Shown one piece after another: positions 30,678 through 38,457 of a DNA stretch of 64,000 nucleotides. Source of the stretch: Ectothiorhodospiraceae bacterium (lineage in GTDB: Bacteria > Pseudomonadota > Gammaproteobacteria > HK1); contig JACKNM010000004.1 in NCBI GenBank assembly GCA_024234875.1, positions 248,001-312,000 on the forward strand. Direction: 5' to 3'. The translations under genes and the position numbers were made by a program. Under the pieces are notes generated by a model that did no database searches, was not told where the DNA came from, and saw only the letters and a list, made by a program, of their open reading frames with translations. Numbering within the stretch: the first letter of the stretch is position 1; every line of letters begins with the position of its first letter.

Positions 30678-32495
30678 GTGAGCGAGCCGGCCCGCGCTCC
30701 CGATCCCACGAGTGCCCAGGCCGGCGCGCAGCCGATCGAGCTGGGGTCACTGCACGCGCGTGCCCGCTCGCTCCTCGACCGGCCGCCGGAGACACGACTG
30801 GCGGGCGTGCTCGAGCTCCTGGTCGGGCTCACCAACGCCGCCGGAGCGGTGGCCTATCTGCGCGCCGACGGGGGCGGGCTCGCCGCACGCTCGGCGCTCC
30901 TCTCACGCCAGCTCCGCGCCCTGGACCACGACTTCGTCGCCGAGCTCCAGGTGGTGGCCGAGCGCGCCTGCGCCGAGGACCGTGCGGCGGTCGCCACCAG
31001 CCGTTACCACGCCACCATGCGCCTGGTGGCGGTTCCGTTGGTCGGCGACGCACCGGACGCGGGCGGAGCACTGGGCCTGGTCCTGGTGCTCGAGCGCGGC
31101 CCGATCGAGCCCCTGGTCACCGCGCTCGGCCTGGTGGCGGCGCTGCCCCTGCTCCCGGACGCGGCGACCGCACCGGGGCCGCGCCGCACCGAGTCCTGGC
31201 TGGACGTCGTCGGGGCGGTGCTCGCCGCGCCCGACCGTGATGCCGCCTGGCACACCGCGGCCGGCCACCTGGCACGCCTGACCGGGGCCTCGACCGCGGC
31301 GCTCGGGCGACGCGATCGCGGGGCGATCCGGCTGGTGGCGGTGTCCGGAGTCGTCGAGCACGACCGGGCCTCGTCGGTGAACCGCCGGCTCGAGACCGCG
31401 ATGGAGACCGCCTGGCGGGCATCCGCGCCGATCGTCCATCCGGCGGGCGACGAGACCCTCGCCCGCGTCGCCGCGTCCCTCGGCGCCGGCGCCGCCGTCG
31501 CCCAGCCACTGCGCACGGCGACCGGCGACGCGGTGGCCGCGCTCGCCCTGGTCTGGGACGACCCGGCGTCGGGGCATGCCGGGATGCCCACCCTCCGGCC
31601 CGAGGTCGGCCCCGGGTCCCTGGACCCGGCGCTCGAGCACGCGCTCGCCGCCGCGCTGGACGTCGCCGGCAGCGGACGACACCGCCACTCACGCCGGATC
31701 GTCCGGGCCACCATCGTCTCCGCACTCGCCCTCGGGAGCCTCGCGGCCCTGCTCGTCCCGGTCGAGCACGCGGTCGAGGCCGACGTCGTGCTCGAGGCGC
31801 GCGAGCGTCGATTCGTCCCCGCACCGGTGTCGGCGGTGCTGGCCGAATCGCCGGTGCGCCCGGGCGACATCGTGCGCGCCGGCGATCGCCTCGCCGTCCT
31901 CGACGGCCGCGAGGTGGCGCTTGAGCTGGCCGAGGTCGTCGCCGAGCGCGATCGCGCGTTGAAGCGCCGTGACGTGAGCCTCGCGAGTCGCGACACCGCG
32001 GGTGCCCAGATGGCGGAGCTCGAGGCGCGCCGTCTCGCCGCTCGCGAGCGCCTGCTCGCATACCGTGCCGCGAGCCTCGAGATCGTGAGCCCGATCGACG
32101 GGCTGGTGGTCCAGGGCGATCTCCGACGCGAGATCGGCGCCCCGGTGGAGCTCGGCACGCGGCTGTTCGAGATCGCCCCGGTCGACCCGATGGTGGCCGA
32201 GATCGCGGTACCCGCGAGCGCGGTCGGCGAGGTGGCGGTGGGCGCGGTGACGCGGCTGCGGCTCGACGCCTTCCCCGACCGGTCCTGGAGCGCCCCGGTG
32301 CTGCGCCTGCATCCGCGCTCGACGATTCGCGGCGGGGAGAACGTGTTCCTCGCCGAGGTCGAGATCGCGAACCCCGACCGCGCCCTGCGGCCGGGCATGG
32401 GCGGTCGCGCCGCCATCGCCGCCGGCCGACGTGCGCTCGGCTGGGTCTGGCTGCACCGCGCCTGGGAGCGGGTCGAGCGATGGCTCCTGTGGTGA
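30678..32495 (+). CDS. GAF-like domain protein with HlyD-type membrane-fusion tail
   Basis: A 605-residue fusion. Residues 1 to about 330 look like two cytoplasmic GAF-type sensor folds (for example AGAVAYLRADGGG and GASTAALGRRDRGAIRLVAVSG), one hydrophobic helix follows at about 345-362 (TIVSALALGSLAALLVPVE), then a periplasmic HlyD-like part: VEADVVLEARERRFVPAPVSAVL, a short helical hairpin and the returning lipoyl half LEIVSPIDGLVVQGDLRREIG. I use the GTG at 30678. The gene overlaps the M50 gene by 16 bases. A cytoplasmic sensor directly attached to an adaptor is unusual and could couple export to a small ligand or signal. Confidence 0.8.
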   Translation: MSEPARAPDPTSAQAGAQPIELGSLHARARSLLDRPPETRLAGVLELLVGLTNAAGAVAYLRADGGGLAARSALLSRQLRALDHDFVAELQVVAERACAEDRAAVATSRYHATMRLVAVPLVGDAPDAGGALGLVLVLERGPIEPLVTALGLVAALPLLPDAATAPGPRRTESWLDVVGAVLAAPDRDAAWHTAAGHLARLTGASTAALGRRDRGAIRLVAVSGVVEHDRASSVNRRLETAMETAWRASAPIVHPAGDETLARVAASLGAGAAVAQPLRTATGDAVAALALVWDDPASGHAGMPTLRPEVGPGSLDPALEHALAAALDVAGSGRHRHSRRIVRATIVSALALGSLAALLVPVEHAVEADVVLEARERRFVPAPVSAVLAESPVRPGDIVRAGDRLAVLDGREVALELAEVVAERDRALKRRDVSLASRDTAGAQMAELEARRLAARERLLAYRAASLEIVSPIDGLVVQGDLRREIGAPVELGTRLFEIAPVDPMVAEIAVPASAVGEVAVGAVTRLRLDAFPDRSWSAPVLRLHPRSTIRGGENVFLAEVEIANPDRALRPGMGGRAAIAAGRRALGWVWLHRAWERVERWLLW

Positions 32496-34699
32496 GCCCG
32501 GCTGCCCTCGGGACCGTCCCGGTGGCGCCGACCGACCGACCGGCGGCGCGACCGCGACTCCGGCCGGAGCTTCTCGTCGGCCGCGACGACACCGATCCGG
32601 AATCCTGTGTGGTCGAGGATCCGGTGACCGAGCGCTTCTACCGCATTGGTCGCCGCGAGCTCGCCCTGGTCGAGGCCCTGGACGGCCGCCGCGACCTTCG
32701 CGGGGCACTGGCGGAGGCGAATCGACGCCTCGGAGCCGCCTCCCGGCCCCGGGCCGCGCTGACCCCCGACGACGCCACGCGCATCGTCGCCTGGCTCGGC
32801 CACGAGCGGCTGCTGGTCGACGACGCGCCGGACGCCCCGGAGCGCACCGTCGACGCGATTCGTCGCCGCGGTCGGGCACGCGCGCTTCGCTGGCTGAACC
32901 TGGTGGTGATCAGGATCGCGCTGGTCGCCCCGGATCGCTTCCTCGCGCGCCTGCTGCCGCACGCCCGCCCGTTCCTCGGACGATCGTCCGCATTCGTCTG
33001 GCTGGCGGTGGTGCTCTCGGGTTGCGTGGTGGTCCTCGCCCATCCCGAGCGCCTGACCGCGGCCGCGGTCGAGGTGCTGTACCCACAACGCTGGCTGGGG
33101 CTGCTCGCGGTCTGGCTCGTGATCAAGATCGCCCACGAGATCGCCCACGGCCTGGTGTGCAAGCACCACGGCGGCCACGTGCACGAGGCCGGGGTGATGC
33201 TGGTGCTGCTGCTACCGGTCGGGTATGTCGACGCGACCTCGTCGTGGCGCTTTCCGAGCCGATGGCAGCGCGCCCACGTCGCCGCCGCCGGCATGCTGAC
33301 CGAGCTGTTCCTCGCCGGCATCGCGGCCTGGGTCTGGGCCTTCGGACCCGACGGGGTGGCGAGCCGCATCGCCTTCGACGCGATGCTCATCGCCTCGGTC
33401 AGCACGTTGCTGTTCAACGCCAATCCGCTGGTCCGCTTCGACGGCTACTTCATCCTGTGCGACCTGCTGCGCATCCCGAACCTGTACCCGAGAGCGCTGC
33501 GCCGCCTCGGCGCCGTGACCCGCCGCTATCTGACCGGGCAGTCGACGCCGACGCCGCGTTTCGGTGACGGCCGCGACACCGTCGTGCTGGTCTACGGTGT
33601 CGCCGCGGTGCTCTGGCGCTGTCTGGTGGTGGTGCTGCTGGTGGTCGGCGCCTGGACCATGCTCGAAGGCGTCGGCGCGATCGCGGCGGCCGGGGCGGTG
33701 GTGACCATGGTCCTCGTCCCGACCGTGCGTGCGCTGTCCCGTCTGGCCGCCGACCCGGCCCGTCCGTCGGTGGCCCGGCTCGGGTCGCGGGTCGGGCTAC
33801 CGCTCGCCCTGGTGGCGGGCACGCTGGTGCTCGTCGACTGGCCGCTCCCGATCACGGCGCCGGCAGTGGTCGAGCACGACGAGCCGGGCGAGGTCCGAAC
33901 CGACGCCTCCGGGTTCGTGGTCGAGGTGAGGGCCGGTGACGGTGACCGCGTCGCGCCGGGGCACCCGATCCTGGTGCTCGCGAATCCCGCCCTGCTGGCC
34001 GAGGTCGAGGCACTGACGGCCGAGCTGGAGCAGTCGCGCCTCGCCGCCGGCGCGCACCTCAGCGCCAAGAGCCAGGCCGCCTATCAGGCCGAGGTCGAGC
34101 GCGCCACGGTGATCGAGCGCCGTCTCACCGAGCGCCGCGCCAGGGTCGAGGGGCTGACCGTGCGCGCGCCGCGTGGCGGGGTTCTTCTCGCCCGCGACAT
34201 TCGGACCCTGCACGGCACCCATCTCGCGCTCGGCACCGCGGTCGGCGTGGTGGTCGATCCGATTCGCAAACGCATCGCGGTATCGGTCGACGAGGCGGAC
34301 GCCGGGCGACTGGCGCCGCTGGACCAGGCCCGTCTCGAGTTCCGGCAAGATGGCTCCGGAGCGCGATTCCCCGCGGTGGTCGAGCGAATCGAGCCACGCG
34401 CGAGCACCCTGATCCAGCACCCGATGCTCGCCGCCAGCGGTGGCGGCCCGATTCCGGTCCGTGCCGAGCGCGGCGCGCGCGGCGAGGATGCCGGCCACGC
34501 CTATCTCCGGCCGCGGCTGGTGGTGCAGGCCCGGCTCGACGCCGAGGCGGCGGCAGCACTGCCGGTCGGCGTGATCGGCCGCGCCCGTCTACCCACGGCC
34601 GAGCGCTCGGTGGGCGAGACCCTCCTCCGCACGACGCGCGACTGGCTGGCGCGCGTGGTCGAGCGCGCCCGCGACGCCGCTGGCACCCTGACCCGGTAG
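32480..34699 (+). CDS. Membrane M50 zinc metalloprotease with PqqD-like N-terminus and HlyD-like C-terminus
   Basis: A 739-residue membrane protein with three parts. Residues ~30-115 resemble a PqqD-like winged helix (FYRIGRRELALVEALDG). The centre is a site-2-protease-type core with zinc motif HEIAH at about 219-223 and the third ligand in NPLVRFDGY (D at about 321), plus several transmembrane helices. The C-terminal ~250 residues are HlyD-like, with a lipoyl half (ASGFVVEVRAGDGDRVAPGHPILVL), a helical hairpin and VRAPRGGVLLARDI. Intact zinc ligands suggest an active protease. It overlaps the preceding gene. Such a protein could act as the inner-membrane platform of the export system, in place of an ABC transporter. 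Confidence 0.85.
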   Translation: MAPVVSPAALGTVPVAPTDRPAARPRLRPELLVGRDDTDPESCVVEDPVTERFYRIGRRELALVEALDGRRDLRGALAEANRRLGAASRPRAALTPDDATRIVAWLGHERLLVDDAPDAPERTVDAIRRRGRARALRWLNLVVIRIALVAPDRFLARLLPHARPFLGRSSAFVWLAVVLSGCVVVLAHPERLTAAAVEVLYPQRWLGLLAVWLVIKIAHEIAHGLVCKHHGGHVHEAGVMLVLLLPVGYVDATSSWRFPSRWQRAHVAAAGMLTELFLAGIAAWVWAFGPDGVASRIAFDAMLIASVSTLLFNANPLVRFDGYFILCDLLRIPNLYPRALRRLGAVTRRYLTGQSTPTPRFGDGRDTVVLVYGVAAVLWRCLVVVLLVVGAWTMLEGVGAIAAAGAVVTMVLVPTVRALSRLAADPARPSVARLGSRVGLPLALVAGTLVLVDWPLPITAPAVVEHDEPGEVRTDASGFVVEVRAGDGDRVAPGHPILVLANPALLAEVEALTAELEQSRLAAGAHLSAKSQAAYQAEVERATVIERRLTERRARVEGLTVRAPRGGVLLARDIRTLHGTHLALGTAVGVVVDPIRKRIAVSVDEADAGRLAPLDQARLEFRQDGSGARFPAVVERIEPRASTLIQHPMLAASGGGPIPVRAERGARGEDAGHAYLRPRLVVQARLDAEAAAALPVGVIGRARLPTAERSVGETLLRTTRDWLARVVERARDAAGTLTR

Positions 34700-34725
34700 G
34701 GCGCGCGCCAACGCGCCCCCCCTAC
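34696..34725 (+). terminator. Inverted repeat spanning the M50 gene stop
   Basis: GTAGGGCGCG ... CGCGCCCCCCCTAC forms an imperfect hairpin whose left arm contains the TAG stop of the M50 gene. No T-run follows. It is probably a terminator-like or repeat element between this gene and the convergent gene at 34824. Confidence 0.4.
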
Positions 34726-34754
34726 GCGACCACACCCCAATTCGCGCCTACCCT

Positions 34755-34819
34755 TAGGGGCGGGTCGCCGCGCCCCCCGTGGACACGGGTCGCCTGCCCG
34801 GCCGTCGACCGGCAGCGTC
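34755..34819 (+). repeat. TAGGGGCGGGTCGCC-type intergenic repeat, copy 1
   Basis: This ~60-base element aligns with the reverse complement of 36805-36865: both run TAGG(G/A)GCGGGTCGCCG(C/T)GCCC..CCCGTGGAC.. and continue with a second GGGTC-CC-TGCCC block. An interrupted copy lies at 15975-16029. Internal repetition suggests two half-units. Confidence 0.6.
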
Positions 34820-34823
34820 GTGC

Positions 34824-35174
34824 CTACCCCGCCGGCGGCTTGAACTTGAGCTTCAGCGCCGCGCCGGCGCTCGCCTCGGCGGTGCCGATGAGGCTGAAGC
34901 CGCCCTTGCCGTTGATCTCGAAGCCGACCTCGATCTCCGACAGCTCGAAACGCCCGACCTGTTGGATGTCACCGAAGATGCGCGCGAGATTCTCGCGCAT
35001 GTCGCGCATCGAGTCGGCCAGGCCGTCGACGTCGAGGTCCATCAGCCCCCCGCCGTTGCGGCTCGACCCGAAGCCGCGCTCGGCGCCGAAGCCCGCACCG
35101 GTCGCGCCGGCACGGGCCTGGTCCGGCGACACCCTGACCGAGATCGAGCCCGCGCGCTTTCCGTCGTCGTTCAT
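34824..35174 (-). CDS. Small Pepco/Trypco-like (effector-associated) domain protein
   Basis: The 116-residue product is read from the ATG at 35174, with GGAGGTGG just upstream. The C-terminal part FELSEIEVGFEINGKGGFSL followed by AEASAGAALKLKFK resembles the small beta-rich domains (Pepco/Trypco) found beside peptidases and conflict-system effectors in bacteria. From memory this is a resemblance, not a certain match. A Gly-rich linker and a short helix (VDGLADSMRDMRENLARIFGD) precede it. It is soluble. No effector or NTPase is adjacent; the nearest peptidase is the convergent M50 gene. Confidence 0.5.
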   Translation of the reverse strand: MNDDGKRAGSISVRVSPDQARAGATGAGFGAERGFGSSRNGGGLMDLDVDGLADSMRDMRENLARIFGDIQQVGRFELSEIEVGFEINGKGGFSLIGTAEASAGAALKLKFKPPAG

Positions 35175-35202
35175 CGGCCACCTCCGGTCCGCGGCGCGGA
35201 CG

Positions 35203-35517
35203 TCATCGTGGGAATACCTGCACAAAGGCGCTACGGCGGCGGTCCGAGCAGTCGCCGAACCTGGCGTCGTACTCGCGGATGAGCTCGGCGAGGTGCTCCG
35301 ACGTGTGGAACGCCGCGAAGGTCGCCTCGCTCGCGAACTCGTAGAGCGCCATGTACTCGAACGTGTCGTCACCGAGGATCTGCTTGTATCGCCGCGCGCT
35401 CACCGCGCCCGGGTAGCGCAGCACCTGTGGCACGTGCTCGGTGTCGTACCAGTGGTTGAATGCATCCTCGCGCACGGGCTCGACCTTCGCGCGGACCATG
35501 AACAGGACGATGGCCAT
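35203..35517 (-). CDS. EthD/DUF4286-like dimeric alpha-beta barrel protein
   Basis: A 104-residue protein of the dimeric ferredoxin-like barrel class. The pattern FNHWYDTEHVPQVLRYPG, then ARRYKQILGDDTFEYMALYEF, is typical of small EthD-like or DUF4286 proteins, which often accompany oxidative catabolic enzymes. The ATG at 35517 is preceded by GGAGGTCC. It lies 40 bases downstream of the LLM oxidoreductase gene and 28 upstream of the Pepco-like gene, so it is probably cotranscribed with the oxidoreductase. Function not known. Confidence 0.75.
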   Translation of the reverse strand: MAIVLFMVRAKVEPVREDAFNHWYDTEHVPQVLRYPGAVSARRYKQILGDDTFEYMALYEFASEATFAAFHTSEHLAELIREYDARFGDCSDRRRSAFVQVFPR

Positions 35518-35557
35518 CGGACCTCCTCGGCACGGCGCCGGTGCGCGGGGGGTGACG

Positions 35558-36433
35558 TCACACCACCGGCAGGGCGTCTCGGGCGCGGGCGAGCGCCTCG
35601 AGGTGCGCGCCGACACTCGTGTAGCCGGCCGACATCGTGCGCACGGTGAGGTGGGTCGGCCCGAGCGCGCGCCAGCCCTCGTACTCCTCGCGCAGCGCGT
35701 CGGCAGTCCGTCCCTCGGTGAAGATGGTGACGTCGAGGCCGAGGGTGCTCGGGTCGCGACCCGCCTCCCGCGCCGCCTCGTGGAACAGCGCGACGGTATC
35801 GCGCGCCTGCTGCTCGGGCTTGATCCGCGGGTTGAGGAACAGGCCGTCAGCGAGTCGTCCGGCGCGGCGCACCGCCGGCGGCTCGAAGGCGCCGATCCAG
35901 ATCGGGATCGGGCGCTGCACCGGGAGCGGATTGATCCCCACATCGTCCACCCGGTCCCACTGGCCCTCGAAGCTCACCCGCGGCTCGGTCCAGAACCGGC
36001 GCAGCAGCGCGATCTGCTCCTCGAGCCGGCGCGCCCGCACCCGGAAATCCTGGCCGAGGGCGTCGAACTCGACCTTGTTCCAGCCGATCCCGAGCCCGGC
36101 GCGCACCCGGCCGCCGGTCAGCACGTCGAGCTCGGCGTACTGCTTGGCCATCAGCGCGGTCTGGCGCTGCGGGCCGATGAGGATGGCGGTCGCGAGCCCG
36201 AGTCGCTCGGTCGCGCCGGCGATGAAGCCGAGCAGGACCATGATCTCGTGGAAGGCGTTGTCGAGCGTGTAGTACGACCGCCAGTCGGGCGTCGCCGGCA
36301 CCGGCGACTGGACCACGTGGTCGATGCAGGTGACGAAGTCGTAGCCCATGGCCTCGACCTCGCGCGCGAAGGTGCGGATGTCCGCCGGCCGGTTGCCGAT
36401 CTCGGTGGTGGGGAAGGCGACGCCGATGCGCAT
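35558..36433 (-). CDS. LLM-class (F420-dependent type) oxidoreductase
   Basis: A 291-residue TIM-barrel oxidoreductase of the luciferase-like monooxygenase superfamily. The start MRIGVAFPTTEIGNRP, then AREVEAMGYDFVTCIDHV, GRVRAGLGIGWNKVEFDALG and MSAGYTSVGAHLEAL are characteristic of F420-dependent members. The alternative cofactor is FMN with an NADPH-reductase partner, which is not visible. I start at the ATG at 36433. The gene is followed by an EthD-like gene, as in some degradation operons. The 429-base stretch upstream (36434-36862) holds a structured element and a repeat but no gene I can support. Confidence 0.88.
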   Translation of the reverse strand: MRIGVAFPTTEIGNRPADIRTFAREVEAMGYDFVTCIDHVVQSPVPATPDWRSYYTLDNAFHEIMVLLGFIAGATERLGLATAILIGPQRQTALMAKQYAELDVLTGGRVRAGLGIGWNKVEFDALGQDFRVRARRLEEQIALLRRFWTEPRVSFEGQWDRVDDVGINPLPVQRPIPIWIGAFEPPAVRRAGRLADGLFLNPRIKPEQQARDTVALFHEAAREAGRDPSTLGLDVTIFTEGRTADALREEYEGWRALGPTHLTVRTMSAGYTSVGAHLEALARARDALPVV

Positions 36434-36710
36434 GCTGGTGGTCCCGTTCGAACGCGACTCGAGTGGTCCCGTGGTCGAGCCACGGCACGATGAGCGAGAG
36501 ATGGTAGCGGCAATGCGGCGCGATGCCAGCCCGGGCGGCGACGCGACGGCGCGAGCAGGAAAGAGGGGTAAAGGCGGAACTCGGAACCGAGGGCGACTTT
36601 GCCGGCCGGTCTGGGGGACCCGCGGTGCAGTCCCGGGCACCGCGGCCGCCTCCTGCGGAGCCTGCCTGGCTCGTCCCTACCGTCCGGACGATGTCGAGGC
36701 TAGTCGCGTC

Positions 36711-36776
36711 CGACCGACGGAGATGTGACAAATCCCACACTTCGACGCCGAATCCTTGTCGGATTTGCGTCGGTCG
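36711..36776. promoter_or_regulatory. AT-rich island with a two-part inverted repeat
   Basis: CGACCGACG (36711-36719) pairs with CGTCGGTCG (36768-36776), and CAAATCC (36729-36735) pairs with GGATTTG (36761-36767), giving a 16-bp stem with a 9-base bulge on one side. An alternative small hairpin (AATCC-TTGTC-GGATT) competes for the same bases. It lies upstream of the LLM operon and downstream of the GMC genes. It may be an operator, a leader RNA structure or part of a mobile palindrome. Confidence 0.5.
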
Positions 36777-36804
36777 ACCCACTTGCAGGGTGAAGCGGGC
36801 GTGC

Positions 36805-36865
36805 GACCGATGACGGGTGGGCACGGGGACCCTGGTCCACGGGCGGGCACGGCGACCCGCTCCTA
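36805..36865 (-). repeat. TAGGGGCGGGTCGCC-type intergenic repeat, copy 2
   Basis: On the minus strand it starts with the TAG that is also the stop codon of the GMC gene (36865-36863) and runs GGAGCGGGTCGCCGTGCCCG followed by CCCGTGGACCAGGGTC. It matches copy 1 at 34755-34819 over most of its length. The repeat thus defines or replaces the end of a coding region. Confidence 0.6.
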
Positions 36866-38455
36866 CGGGGCCGCATGGAGCATCTGGGCTGCCTTCTCGC
36901 CGATCATGATGGTCGGGGCGTTGGTGTTGCCGGTGGTGAGCACGGGCATCACCGAGGCGTCGGCGACCCGCAGGCCCTCGACCCCGCGCACCCGGAGCTG
37001 CGAGTCGACCACCGCCATCGGGTCCTCGCCCATCTTGCAAGTCCCGACCGGGTGGTAGAGGGTCGTGCCCTCGGCGCGGGCGAATGCCTCCAGGGCGGCA
37101 TCGCCGTCGACCGCCAACCCGGGACGCATCTCCTCCACGCTGTGTCGGGCGAGCGACGGCGCGGCGAGGATGCGCCGCGCGTGGCGGATGCCGGCGAGCA
37201 TCACCTGCAGGTCGTCCGGGCTGGTGAGGTAGCGCGGGTGGATTGCCGGGCGAGTGAGTGGGTCCGCGGAGGTCGCCATCACCGTGCCCCGGCTCGACGG
37301 CCGGGTCGGGCAGACCACCAGCGTCATCCCCGGCTGGCGCTCCAGCGCGAGCACCCGGTCCGGGTCGTAGCTCGCGGGGGTGAACAGGAGCTGCAAGTCC
37401 GGGCTCGCGAGCTCCTCTCGGCTCTTGCAGAACACCATCGCGGTGGTGATGCCGAAGGTGAGTGCACCATCGCCACGCGTGAGATAGCGCGCGATCTCGC
37501 GCAGCAGCGGCAGGCCGCGCGAGAGCTCGTTGATCGACGTGGCGTCGCGTACCCGGTGCACCAGCCGCACCACGTAGTGGTCGGAGAGATTGCGCCCGAC
37601 CCCCGGCAGGTCGTGCACGACGTCGACCCCGATGTCGCGCAGATGGTCGGCCGGGCCGATGCCCGAGACCTGCAGCAGGTGCGGCGAGTTCACCGCCCCA
37701 CCGCTCACCACCACCTCACGCCGCGCGCGTAGCGTGCGCTCGCGGCCCGCCTGTCGGAACGCGACGCCGACACAGCGCCGGCCCTCCATGAGGAGCCTGG
37801 TGGCCACCGCCTCGGTCTCGACCGAGAGGTTCGCGCGGTCGCGCGCGGAGGCGAGGAAGGTGCGCGCGGTCGAGGCCCGGAAGCGGTGGTTGCGGGTCAT
37901 CTGCGAGTAGCCGACACCCTCCTGTCGCCCGCCGTTGTAGTCCTCCGTCAACACGAAACCGGCTTCCTGGGCGGCCTCCACGAAGCGATGGGTGAGCGGG
38001 AGGATGGTGCGGTAGTCCTCGACCACCAGCGGACCGGAGCGGCCACGATGGGTGTCGTCGCCCCCGAGATAGCGCTCCGAGCGCCTGAACAGGGGGAGCA
38101 CATCGTCGTAGCTCCAGCCGCGGCAGCCCATCTGCGCCCAGGTGTCGTAGTCGGCAGGGTTACCGCGCACGTAGAGCATGCCGTTGATGGCGCTCGACCC
38201 GCCGAGCACCCGCCCACGCGGCCAGTGGATGCGCCGCCCACCGGTGCCCTCCTCCGGCTCGGAGCTGTAGTTCCAGTTCACCGCCGCGTTGTAGAGCAGG
38301 CTGCGTACCCCGGCCGGAATGTGGATGAGGGGGTGGCGGTCGGGCGGCCCGGCCTCGAGCAGCGCGACCCGCGAGCCGGCCTCGGCGAGCCGGCTGGCCA
38401 CCACGCAGCCGGCCGATCCGGCGCCCACCACCACGTAGTCCATCTCGTCGGCCAT
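36863..38455 (-). CDS. GMC-family FAD oxidoreductase (choline/alcohol dehydrogenase type), first copy
   Basis: A 530-residue flavoprotein. FAD binding is shown by DYVVVGAGSAGCVVASRL at the N-terminus, ending in the ALLEAG strand, and by GRVLGGSSAINGMLYVRG. The GMC active-site His lies in TTLYHPVGTCKMGEDPMAVV and the C-terminal Asn in TTGNTNAPTIMIGE. Members oxidise alcohols, choline or polyethylene glycol-like substrates, passing electrons to quinones or oxygen. It starts two bases after the stop of the second GMC gene and is surely cotranscribed with it. No signal peptide is seen. The paralogue pair suggests related but distinct alcohol substrates. Confidence 0.92.
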   Translation of the reverse strand: MADEMDYVVVGAGSAGCVVASRLAEAGSRVALLEAGPPDRHPLIHIPAGVRSLLYNAAVNWNYSSEPEEGTGGRRIHWPRGRVLGGSSAINGMLYVRGNPADYDTWAQMGCRGWSYDDVLPLFRRSERYLGGDDTHRGRSGPLVVEDYRTILPLTHRFVEAAQEAGFVLTEDYNGGRQEGVGYSQMTRNHRFRASTARTFLASARDRANLSVETEAVATRLLMEGRRCVGVAFRQAGRERTLRARREVVVSGGAVNSPHLLQVSGIGPADHLRDIGVDVVHDLPGVGRNLSDHYVVRLVHRVRDATSINELSRGLPLLREIARYLTRGDGALTFGITTAMVFCKSREELASPDLQLLFTPASYDPDRVLALERQPGMTLVVCPTRPSSRGTVMATSADPLTRPAIHPRYLTSPDDLQVMLAGIRHARRILAAPSLARHSVEEMRPGLAVDGDAALEAFARAEGTTLYHPVGTCKMGEDPMAVVDSQLRVRGVEGLRVADASVMPVLTTGNTNAPTIMIGEKAAQMLHAAP

Positions 38456-38457
38456 CG

